From Desulfonatronum sp. SC1 (GTDB lineage: Bacteria; Desulfobacterota; Desulfovibrionia; Desulfovibrionales; Desulfonatronaceae): a DNA stretch of 64,000 nucleotides. The notes beneath the pieces were generated by a model that saw nothing but the letters and a program-made list of their open reading frames with translations, made no database searches and was not told where the DNA came from. Shown piece by piece: positions 43,428-51,409 of the stretch (its first letter is position 1; the number at the start of each line of letters is the position of its first letter). The position numbers were made by a program, and so were the translations under genes. Where the stretch lies: assembly GCF_003046795.1 (NCBI RefSeq), contig NZ_PZKN01000014.1:1-64000 (forward strand), read 5' to 3'.

Positions 43428-44246
43428 ATGAAACCGGATTTTCACGAGCAAGTCAGCCCTGGTCGAACCTGCAATACGCACCTGGTTCGCGTGCAAAAGG
43501 ACCTGTCCGGCAGCTCCAAGGTCAAGAAGTACCAGGAGTTGATTGTCGGACGTCCCGGTCTGTACGCCTTGTTCAAGTACGAGCTGATCAACCTGCTCTG
43601 TCAGGGTCTGCCTGGAGTCCTCGGCCTTGTGCTCCGTCGCGCGCTGTATCCCGGACTGCTCAAAAAGTGCGGCAAGAACGTCGTCTTTGGCCGCAACGTG
43701 GTCCTGCGCTCCCCAAGCCATATCGAAATCGGCGACAATGTAATCATCGACGACAACTGCCTGATCGACGCCAAAGGATTCGGCGATTCCGGCATCGTGA
43801 TCGGCTGCGGCAGCTTCGTCGGACGCAATTCCATCCTCAGCTGCAAGAACGGCCGGATCCACCTGGGGAAAAACGTCAACATCGGCTTTAATTGTGAAAT
43901 CTACTCAGGGAGCCTGGTCAGCCTGGAGGATGACTGCATGATGGCCGCCTACAGCTACCTGATCGGCGGAGACCATGACGCCGGGGACGTCCAGGAAGCC
44001 GTAAACAAACAAGGGGGAACGTCCTATGGCATCCTCATGCAGCAAGGCAGCTGGGTCGGGGCCGGGGTCAAGGTTCTTGACGGCATCACCATCGGCCAGC
44101 ATGCCATCGTAGGCGCCGGAGCGGTAGTCACCCGCAACGTCGACGCCTACATGGTCGCCGCGGGCATACCGGCCAAGGCGATCAAGAAACGCTGCACGGA
44201 CCAGGGCGCGCCAGCTGGTGAACCGGATATCCAGGAAGTCGCATGA
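43428..44246 (+). CDS. Hexapeptide-repeat (left-handed beta-helix) acyltransferase
   Basis: 272 residues from ATG 43428, 7 bp after the radical SAM gene. After an N-terminal helical part, repeated [LIV]-G-x4 turns run from about residue 100 (IEIGDNVIIDDNCLIDAKGFG) to the closing IVGAGAVVTRNVDAYMVAAGIPAKAI, with an active-site-like GGDHD loop. It probably acetylates a sugar using acetyl-CoA. The N-terminal extension is longer than in WcaF-type enzymes. Confidence 0.85.
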   Translation: MKPDFHEQVSPGRTCNTHLVRVQKDLSGSSKVKKYQELIVGRPGLYALFKYELINLLCQGLPGVLGLVLRRALYPGLLKKCGKNVVFGRNVVLRSPSHIEIGDNVIIDDNCLIDAKGFGDSGIVIGCGSFVGRNSILSCKNGRIHLGKNVNIGFNCEIYSGSLVSLEDDCMMAAYSYLIGGDHDAGDVQEAVNKQGGTSYGILMQQGSWVGAGVKVLDGITIGQHAIVGAGAVVTRNVDAYMVAAGIPAKAIKKRCTDQGAPAGEPDIQEVA

Positions 44247-44355
44247 CGGCCGTTTTCCCCGGAAGAGTCCCGGACTGGTTTTCAGCGCTGAACAGGGAGT
44301 ACGTGAACGCCCGTCACCGTTCGTCTAGCCCCTCGATGATGACTCAACACCCTGG

Positions 44356-46065
44356 GTGCTCCACGTGAAACGCGACCTTGAACGGTTGAACCATGAACAG
44401 TTTGACGTGGTCGTTGTCGGTGGTGGGGTGTACGGCCTCTGCACGGCCTGGGACGCCGCGTTGCGCGGGCTTCGGGTAGCCGTCGTGGAACAGGACGACT
44501 TTGGAGCCAAAACGTCAGCCGCGTCATTGAAATTGATCCATGGTGGTCTGCGGTACCTTCAGCACCTGGACATCTCCCGGATGCGCGTCTCCATCCAGGA
44601 ACGCCGCTGGATGCTGCGCATGGCCCCGCACCTGGTCCATCCCCTGGAATTCATCATGCCCTGCTTCGGCCATGGCATCAAAGGCCCCGAAGCCATGCGC
44701 GCGGCTCTCCTGGCCAATGATATCATTTCCTGGGATCGGAACCGGGATCTGCCGCCCCGGCAACAGGTCCCTCGTGGCCGCGTCATCTCCCGCAAGGAGT
44801 GCCTGGAACGCATCCCAGGCTTGCCAGCCGAGGGACTGACCGGCGGAGCAGTGTTTTATGATGCTCAGATGTACAATTCCGAACGACTGACCCTGTCCTT
44901 CGCCCTTTCCGCCGCGCAGGAGGGAGCAGCACTGGCCAACTATTTGGAGGTTACCGGATTTGAGCGAAAAAGCGGTCGGATCATTGCGGCAAAGGTCAAG
45001 GATCGCTTCACGGGCGATGATTTGCGTGTGGCCGGCAGATTCTTCATCAATATGACCGGCCCCTGGACGGACATCACCAGCAAGCTTCTGGAGACTCCCG
45101 CACCGTCAAGAGACGTTGTCCGTTCCAAGGGCATCCAGCTGGCAACCACTCCCTTGGGTCCTGCCTCAGCCTTTGCCGTGGAGGGTCGGCAGACGGACGA
45201 AAGCTCCGTACTTCGCCGAGGGGGACGCAATTATTTCATCACGCCCTGGCGCGGGCTCTCCTTGATCGGGACCACGGACACCATCTACCGTGGAAACCCA
45301 GGTGAATTTCGGATTACCAGGCAGGATGTCCTGGAATTCCTCAAGGAAATCAACACCGCCTACCCGCCGGCGAAACTCTCACTGCATGACGTCCGCTATT
45401 GGTTCGGCGGGCTCCGCCCTGTCGGCGAGGAACGTTCCGCACCGGGGACGGTTGCGGCATCGCATCGCTACCAGATTCGCGATCATCAGTCCGACGGTGT
45501 GACCAATTTGATCAGCGTCGTCGGCGTAAAATATACCATTTGCCGCCACATCGCCGAAAAAGTCGTGGACCAGATTGCACCCCGGCTGAACATCTCCTCT
45601 CGGCCCGGTCGGACCCGGCAAACCCCACTTTGGGGAGGAGGGTTCGAGCAGCTTGAATCCTTACATGCTCTGGCGGACGACCTTGCCCTTCCGCCCGATG
45701 CCGTCAGAAACATGGCCCGCAACCATGGAACATCCATGCGCACCATCCTGGAAATAATCCGGAAACAGCCGGAGCTCGCCCGCCTGCTTCCCGGTTCCAG
45801 GGAAATCGCGACCGCTGAAATCGTTCATGCCGTACAGCACGAAATGGCCCTGACCCTCTCCGACGTGGTTCTGCGCAGAACCGACCTCGGCTCCCGAGGA
45901 CACCCCGGCGCCAGCGCGCTGGAGGAGTGCTCCATGCTTGTCGCCCGCGAACGGGGCTGGAACGAGACCCGACGACAGAACGAACTCGCCGTTGTGGAGG
46001 ACTTTTTCAGCCTGACGGACAGCCCGTCTGTCGGCTCAACCGAGGGCCTATCGAACACCGGTTGA
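44356..46065 (+). CDS. GlpD-like FAD-dependent glycerol-3-phosphate dehydrogenase family protein
   Basis: 569 residues, GTG start without a good ribosome-binding site (another GTG is at 44365). FAD-binding VVVGGGVYGLCTAWDAALRG, then SAASLKLIHGGLRYLQ, a GlpD-family hallmark, and NMTGPWTD and GGRNYFITPWRGL in the substrate half; the C-terminal helical domain is present. It would oxidise glycerol-3-phosphate or a related alcohol. Presence inside a glycan operon rather than with glpK/glpF is unusual. A parS-like sequence overlaps its start (44357-44372). Confidence 0.85.
   Translation: MLHVKRDLERLNHEQFDVVVVGGGVYGLCTAWDAALRGLRVAVVEQDDFGAKTSAASLKLIHGGLRYLQHLDISRMRVSIQERRWMLRMAPHLVHPLEFIMPCFGHGIKGPEAMRAALLANDIISWDRNRDLPPRQQVPRGRVISRKECLERIPGLPAEGLTGGAVFYDAQMYNSERLTLSFALSAAQEGAALANYLEVTGFERKSGRIIAAKVKDRFTGDDLRVAGRFFINMTGPWTDITSKLLETPAPSRDVVRSKGIQLATTPLGPASAFAVEGRQTDESSVLRRGGRNYFITPWRGLSLIGTTDTIYRGNPGEFRITRQDVLEFLKEINTAYPPAKLSLHDVRYWFGGLRPVGEERSAPGTVAASHRYQIRDHQSDGVTNLISVVGVKYTICRHIAEKVVDQIAPRLNISSRPGRTRQTPLWGGGFEQLESLHALADDLALPPDAVRNMARNHGTSMRTILEIIRKQPELARLLPGSREIATAEIVHAVQHEMALTLSDVVLRRTDLGSRGHPGASALEECSMLVARERGWNETRRQNELAVVEDFFSLTDSPSVGSTEGLSNTG
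44357..44372. promoter_or_regulatory. Possible parS-like ParB-binding site
   Basis: The 16-mer TGCTCCACGTGAAACG matches the widely conserved parS consensus TGTTTCACGTGAAACA at 13 of 16 positions, including the full CACGTGAAAC core. It lies at the start of the GlpD-like gene, about 17 kb from parAB. Match by eye; function not shown. Confidence 0.35.
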
Positions 46066-46093
46066 TCCCCTTCCGGGTTTCTGGAATACTCCC

Positions 46094-46498
46094 ATGCCAG
46101 TAGCCGACTCGCCCAGGACCGCCATGCTTCAGCTCTTCCGGCAGTTCCTCACCTTTACCGGTGTCGGCGCCGTCGGCACACTCCTGCATTATCTGACGCT
46201 GATCCTCGCGGTCTCCGTTTTTGGCCTGGCCCCAACGACCGGAACGGGCATCGGGGCGACGATCGGGGCGTTGACGAACTATCTTTTGAACCGCAGGATC
46301 ACCTTTCGCAGCTCATGTCGACATTGCGAGGCACTGCCGAAATTTCTGATCACCGCGGCATCCTCCCTGGGACTGAACGTCGTCATTGTCGGTCTGTTGA
46401 CGCATGTCGGGCTGCATTACCTTCTGGCACAGGTCTTCGCTACCGGCACGGTACTTGTCGGCAATTATCTGGCTGCTCGACTCTGGATTTTCCGCTGA
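46094..46498 (+). CDS. GtrA-family membrane protein
   Basis: 134 residues, four predicted membrane helices, with FLTFTGVGAVGTLLHY in helix 1 and LNRRITFRS after helix 2, as in other GtrA proteins. It starts 28 bp after the GlpD-like gene. It could serve as flippase partner for one of the nearby GtrB-like GT2 enzymes (46808 or 50208). Confidence 0.87.
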   Translation: MPVADSPRTAMLQLFRQFLTFTGVGAVGTLLHYLTLILAVSVFGLAPTTGTGIGATIGALTNYLLNRRITFRSSCRHCEALPKFLITAASSLGLNVVIVGLLTHVGLHYLLAQVFATGTVLVGNYLAARLWIFR

Positions 46499-46807
46499 TC
46501 AACACGTCCAGACGACCCAAGACCGTGGCTACCGGTTGGACCCAGTTGTTTTTCGAACCGGATATGTATTTGCTCAATAAGTCCAGGCAGCCTGCCATCG
46601 GGATTCTGTGCTGCCTGGATAGCGGGACGCGTCGGCCTGCGCCGGCATGACGGAATGGAGTGCCACGCAGGCGAATATCCTGGGTCGTCACCCCGGCCCA
46701 GGCCGGTGTCCAGATATTTTCGTGGGTTCAATTGCCCGGAGTTATTGAGCAGTTACCCGGATATTCATTAATCCCTTTGCTTTTTAACTAAAAATGGAGA
46801 CCAATCC
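46499..46807. other. 309-bp intergenic region occupied by a repeat element
   Basis: Contains the inverted-repeat element at 46571-46751 and the ribosome-binding site of the next gene (TGGAG before the GTG at 46808). No protein-coding signal was seen. Confidence 0.5.
46571..46751. repeat. REP/MITE-like element with inverted ends
   Basis: Left end TGCTCAATAAGTCC (46571-46584) and right end GGAGTTATTGAGCA (46738-46751) are inverted copies with one mismatch. The interior holds two GC-rich imperfect palindromes (around 46632-46650 and 46693-46706) of the kind seen in dispersed bacterial repeats. The right end continues as GTTACCC, like the termini of the element at 5489-5609. Confidence 0.55.
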
Positions 46808-47791
46808 GTGAAACCACGACTCGCCATCCTTGTACCGCTCTACAACGATTGGCCCTCCTTCATCCAGCTGGCGAGCGCCATTGACAACCTTGTTCCGTCA
46901 TGGGGTGCCGAGGTAACGCTCTACGTTGTGGATGACGGGTCCACCACTGAATTGGTCACGGACCATCTGCCCCAGTTGCGCCACCTGACAAGCATTGAAC
47001 GTATCACGCTTGCCGCTAATCTGGGTCACCAGCGGGCCATTGCGGTGGGACTCTGCGAGCTGGCGCAATCCAAGTCGTTCGATGCCGTCATCATTGCGGA
47101 CTCCGACGGTCAGGACCGTCCCGAGCACATGCTGGAACTCTTCGCCGCCCATAGCCGACACCCCGAGGCACTTGTTGCGGCCCAACGATCAAAGCGTTCC
47201 GAAAATTTCATTTTCAGGCTTTCGTATACGGCCTACAAATACCTGTTCAAATTACTGACCGGTAAGTCCATCGACTTCGGTAACTTTTGTCTCGTCCCGC
47301 AGAGCCATTTGCAACGCCTAACCCATATGCCTGAAGTCTGGAATCATCTTGCCGCGGCTACGGTTCGTTCCCGCTTACCGATCATCCGGGTGGCAACGCC
47401 CCGCGGCGAACGCTATGCAGGCAGGTCCTCCATGAACATTCTCAACCTGATCGTCCATGGGCTCAGCGCCATCTCTGTCTTTACGGATATTCTTTTCGTG
47501 CGACTTCTGATCTTGTCCGGATGCATCGCCGGAGTCGCGCTTGTGGCGTCCTTGGTGGCCACGATCATCCGCTTTACCACCCAGCTTCCGATCATCGGCT
47601 TGCCAACGCTCATTGTCGGCTTTTCCGGCGTCCTGTTGTTCCAAAGCGCGACATTCGCCGTCATCGCTGCCTTGATGATGCTTTCTACACGATCGTCGTT
47701 CCCTTTCGTCCCCGCGCACCACGCCGCTCGATTCATCGCCAAGAAGGATCGGATCACCCAACGTTTTGACCTCTCATCCATGCAAGACTGA
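46808..47791 (+). CDS. GT2 glycosyltransferase with C-terminal membrane helices
   Basis: 327 residues, GTG start behind TGGAG. ILVPLYNDW start, VDDGSTTEL and IADSDGQDRPEHM nucleotide and metal motifs, then two or three C-terminal membrane segments (about 230-300). DPM1/GtrB-like but with a shorter GT core and longer membrane region than the 27409 enzyme. Likely makes a polyprenyl-phosphate sugar for the GT-C protein directly downstream. Confidence 0.85.
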   Translation: MKPRLAILVPLYNDWPSFIQLASAIDNLVPSWGAEVTLYVVDDGSTTELVTDHLPQLRHLTSIERITLAANLGHQRAIAVGLCELAQSKSFDAVIIADSDGQDRPEHMLELFAAHSRHPEALVAAQRSKRSENFIFRLSYTAYKYLFKLLTGKSIDFGNFCLVPQSHLQRLTHMPEVWNHLAAATVRSRLPIIRVATPRGERYAGRSSMNILNLIVHGLSAISVFTDILFVRLLILSGCIAGVALVASLVATIIRFTTQLPIIGLPTLIVGFSGVLLFQSATFAVIAALMMLSTRSSFPFVPAHHAARFIAKKDRITQRFDLSSMQD

Positions 47792-47835
47792 GAAAGCCAA
47801 AACCAGCTCTCCAGCTATTACCTCAGGACATCCTC

Positions 47836-49896
47836 ATGAAGATAACAGAACGTGCCTCCCGCCTCTTTCCAGCACGCCGGAGCTTGTTGGTGGTCTGCCT
47901 CCTGGTGGTATTGCTTGCTGTCGGGATACGTGTCGCCGTAGTCCAGATCAGCGTAGGCCATTTGCCCGTCACCACGGACGAATCCCTCGTGGTCCTCAAG
48001 GCCAAACGGATCACCGAAGGTGAACTGCCGCTGGTGGCCATAGCCCAGCCTTACCAGTTTCCCATCGAATCCTATGCCATGGCCCCGTTCGTGAACCATG
48101 TCGAGAGATCCCCGCTGGGCGCCCGCTTCGTAGCCGTCGGCCTTTGGTCCGTGACGCTCATCCTCCTGATTTGCATCGCTCGGCGTCTCTCCAACCAATT
48201 GTGGGCATGGCCCACGCTGGCTCTCATTCTTTTCCCCTCTGCATACCTGTTGATGGTTCAATTCGGCTACGCCATGCCTCATTACAGCCCGGCAATGGTC
48301 CTCAGCCTGGCCGCTGTGCTGATGGCCGTCAGCGTTCCGGAGCAACTCATGCTTCGCGGCCTTGCCCTGGTCTTCGGCATAGGCATCTGCGCCGGATTGG
48401 CCTTTTCCAACAACATGCTGGCCTTGACCATGACGCTGCCCGCGGCTTTCGTTGCCCTCACCCGATCCGGCTTCAGAGGTATGCTGGCGCATATTCCGGT
48501 TTTCACCATTGGTCTGGGTGTCGGCCTGATTCCCTACCTTGCAAGCGTGCATCTCCTACCCGGCGCCCATAGAGCCGTGGCCGGAACACGGAGCATCGCC
48601 GAAGCCTTGGACAGACTCTGGCACCCGACTCTGTCGTTCACCCTGCCTCGAAGCTTCGGTTTCGACATGACCACCTTTCCAGACACCACCCATCTGCTGG
48701 GGTTTGGCGCATGGTTCGTTCCGTTCATGGCGATCATCTTCGGCCTGGTGCTCTTGGCTGCCACCATCCTCAGTGCATGGCGGATTGGAAAGCAGCTTGG
48801 AGACCGGAAATGGCCAATTCCTCAGGGACTGGACATCTTCGTGGCCACGTCCTGGCTGACCCTGGCAATTTTTGCTCTCAGCGCTCAGCCACACGCCCAC
48901 TCCTTTCGGTACATCCTGCCAATTCTTCTGATTTTTCCATTTTTGATCGGTGCACTGTACCTGGCGGGGGGGAAATGGGTACGCTGTTTTATGGGGAGCC
49001 TGACGGTCTTTCTCGTGGCCATGAACATCCTCGCCACGCTGGTTTTGCTCCAGAAATGGAAAGAACCTGATTTCGCAGCTCAGGTGATGGGCACACCAGA
49101 TCTGGAGCCGACACTGACCTTTTTGCGGGAACACGACATCGGGCACTGTGTGGCCTCGCACTGGGTTGCCTACCGCGTAAATTTTCTGACCGACGAGCAG
49201 ATCATTTGCAGCCAACCAGTGAACGAGCGGTTCCCGGGTTGGCCAATTCCCTACAAGCAAGAGGTGGATGCGGCAAAGCGCGTGGCCTTTGTTTTGACGG
49301 ACCGAATTCGCTTTCTGACACCGAGTCTTTTCGAACAGCATCTGGAGCTCGCGGACATAACCGCGTCCAGACAAACATTTGGGGATTTCATCGTCTATCA
49401 CGACTTTCTTCCGAAATGGCATGCCTTTCAGGAACAACGCCTTGATCCCGCTCTTTTACAGGCTTCAGCACTTCATTCCACGGAAAACGCACATTATTTG
49501 GTTGATGGAGTTTCCGGAACCCGATGGGTCAACAGACGTTCCCAGGAGAACGGAGAATGGGTCCAGGTCGATTTCCCTGAGCAGAAGCTCCTTTCCCGGC
49601 TCTATCTGGACTACACATGTTATCCTCACGACCGCCCGAGGTCACTCAACATCCTGCTTCATTTGGAAACCGGATGGGAAAAGGTCGCTTCTTCCGTTCC
49701 CGATGCTTTCCAGCCCTTTAAGTTTTCCGGAAGCCATCCCATATATGGTAGCATGCTCCAGGCGATCCACATTTCTCCCCCAGAATTCACGGATGCTGTC
49801 CGCATCGAAGTTGCAGACCCGAATCCAGCCCGAAATTGGAGTATCTGCCAGATTGAGTTCTATACATCCGACGATCCCACCCCAGGTTCCGGCTGA
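47836..49896 (+). CDS. GT-C-type membrane glycosyltransferase with C-terminal discoidin-like domain (paralog B)
   Basis: 686 residues, AGGA upstream. Full-length paralog of the protein at 38564: same TTDESLVVLKAKRIT loop, AQPYQFPIESYAMAPF, NERFPGWPIPYK periplasmic motif and C-terminal DGVSGTRWVNRRSQENGEWVQ discoidin-like domain ending NWSICQIEFY. About ten membrane segments in residues 15-430. It follows a GT2 gene by 44 bp, so a donor-lipid synthase and its transferase are neighbours. Confidence 0.78.
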   Translation: MKITERASRLFPARRSLLVVCLLVVLLAVGIRVAVVQISVGHLPVTTDESLVVLKAKRITEGELPLVAIAQPYQFPIESYAMAPFVNHVERSPLGARFVAVGLWSVTLILLICIARRLSNQLWAWPTLALILFPSAYLLMVQFGYAMPHYSPAMVLSLAAVLMAVSVPEQLMLRGLALVFGIGICAGLAFSNNMLALTMTLPAAFVALTRSGFRGMLAHIPVFTIGLGVGLIPYLASVHLLPGAHRAVAGTRSIAEALDRLWHPTLSFTLPRSFGFDMTTFPDTTHLLGFGAWFVPFMAIIFGLVLLAATILSAWRIGKQLGDRKWPIPQGLDIFVATSWLTLAIFALSAQPHAHSFRYILPILLIFPFLIGALYLAGGKWVRCFMGSLTVFLVAMNILATLVLLQKWKEPDFAAQVMGTPDLEPTLTFLREHDIGHCVASHWVAYRVNFLTDEQIICSQPVNERFPGWPIPYKQEVDAAKRVAFVLTDRIRFLTPSLFEQHLELADITASRQTFGDFIVYHDFLPKWHAFQEQRLDPALLQASALHSTENAHYLVDGVSGTRWVNRRSQENGEWVQVDFPEQKLLSRLYLDYTCYPHDRPRSLNILLHLETGWEKVASSVPDAFQPFKFSGSHPIYGSMLQAIHISPPEFTDAVRIEVADPNPARNWSICQIEFYTSDDPTPGSG

Positions 49897-50207
49897 TTCA
49901 GAACGAATTAATTATTAAATTTCAAATGTATGCCAGCAACTTCTTTTGTTCAGTTCCTGATTTGCTTCAAAGGCCGACTGGCAAAAACCCTGAAGCCTTT
50001 GGGCAGTACTCCTGCAAAGCAGGTTAACGCAGGCTTGATGCCTTCGACAAAATCTATATTTTTCAGCTGGTTCGACGACATTCAGAATCTAGATTATTTA
50101 ACGGCGACAACCTCCCTTGTGTTTTTGAAAGCTTACACCTACCAAGCACTCAGCAATTCGCTTTTTTCAATAACTTCCGTTATCATCCTTGATCTCACTC
50201 ACAATCC
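49897..50207. other. 311-bp intergenic region, relatively AT-rich
   Basis: No convincing gene. A 98-codon frame (from 49930) overlaps the start of the next gene but shows no family features or ribosome-binding site. The base composition is more AT-rich than neighbours, consistent with a promoter for the gene at 50208. Confidence 0.4.
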
Positions 50208-51266
50208 ATGTCCAACCCTCACTTGAACATTGCGGCCGCGCAACGCGAACGGGTCAACCAACTTCCCTCCGTGTCCATCATCGTTCCGGCCTACGACGAG
50301 GAAATTGTTCTCCCGCGTTTCCATGAACGTACGCGGGCCGTGCTCCAGGCCACCGGTTGCCCCTACGAGTTCATCTTCGTAAATGACGGCAGTCGCGATG
50401 CCACGCTGGAAGTCTTGCACCAGCTGCGCCGCTTTGATGAACATATCACCATCATCAATCTTTCTCGCAACTTCGGCAAGGAGGCAGCCTTGACCGCGGG
50501 CCTGGACCATGCCTGCGGGGATGTCGTGGTCATCATTGACGCCGACCTGCAGGACCCTCCGGAGTTGATCCACGATTTCCTCGCTGGTTGGCGCGAAGGA
50601 TACGATGTCGTCTATGCCGTACGAACTACCCGCGAAGGCGAGTCTTGGTTCAAACAATTCACCTCCAAGTGGTTCTATCGCTGCATCCAGAGGGTCAGCG
50701 ACACCCCGATACCCGTGGACACCGGGGATTTTCGTCTGATGAGCCGCCGAGCGGTCCAGGCCTTGGCCCAGCTTCGAGAACAAAACAGGTTCATGAAAGG
50801 CCTCTTCGCCTGGATCGGCTATCCGACCAAACCCGTCCGGTATGCCCGCGATCCCCGCAATGCAGGTGTCTCCAAGTGGAATTATTGGAAACTCTGGAAT
50901 TTCGCTCTGGACGGGATCACGTCCTTTTCCACTGCTCCCTTGCGGATATCGGCGTACCTCGGCTTGTTCACGGCGCTGTTCGCCTTTCTCTACGCCATTG
51001 TCGTCATCTACAAGACCCTGATGTTCGGTGATCCGGTGCAGGGATACCCCTCATTGATGGTTGTGACCCTTTTTCTTGGGGGCGTGCAACTGGTCTTCAT
51101 CGGGATTCTTGGTGAATATCTAGGGAGAATCTACAACGAAACAAAGCGGAGACCGCTGTATCTTTTGGATGGCGTCGCCCCTTCGGAACTTCGACTCCAC
51201 CTCGCGGACTCTCCAGAACACATCGCTCCTCCCGACCTTTCTCAACCACGCCGTCCCCATCCATGA
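50208..51266 (+). CDS. GtrB/ArnC-like polyprenyl-phosphate glycosyltransferase (GT2)
   Basis: 352 residues. SIIVPAYDEE, FVNDGSRDATL, SRNFGKEAALTAGLDHA and IDADLQDPPELI are the classic GtrB/DPM1 motifs; KWNYWKLWNFALDG precedes two membrane helices (about 245-270 and 280-305). The charged C-terminal tail is longer than usual. It would charge undecaprenyl phosphate with glucose or a related sugar. Confidence 0.9.
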   Translation: MSNPHLNIAAAQRERVNQLPSVSIIVPAYDEEIVLPRFHERTRAVLQATGCPYEFIFVNDGSRDATLEVLHQLRRFDEHITIINLSRNFGKEAALTAGLDHACGDVVVIIDADLQDPPELIHDFLAGWREGYDVVYAVRTTREGESWFKQFTSKWFYRCIQRVSDTPIPVDTGDFRLMSRRAVQALAQLREQNRFMKGLFAWIGYPTKPVRYARDPRNAGVSKWNYWKLWNFALDGITSFSTAPLRISAYLGLFTALFAFLYAIVVIYKTLMFGDPVQGYPSLMVVTLFLGGVQLVFIGILGEYLGRIYNETKRRPLYLLDGVAPSELRLHLADSPEHIAPPDLSQPRRPHP

Positions 51267-51409
51267 GCTTGTCCCTGAGCAGTGTTTTCTGACTCGACCC
51301 TTGCAATCTCAGCTCCACAAGTTACAATGGGAGTTGTGGCGACGTATGTTACCTTACTCAACTGTTCATTGAGTCAACGTTGTCCTCTCTTCCAAAATAG
51401 GAGTATTTT

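Noticed and set aside
49930-50226. 98-codon frame upstream of the GT2 gene at 50208
   Set aside because: No ribosome-binding site, no family features, and it runs into the GT2 start in another phase.
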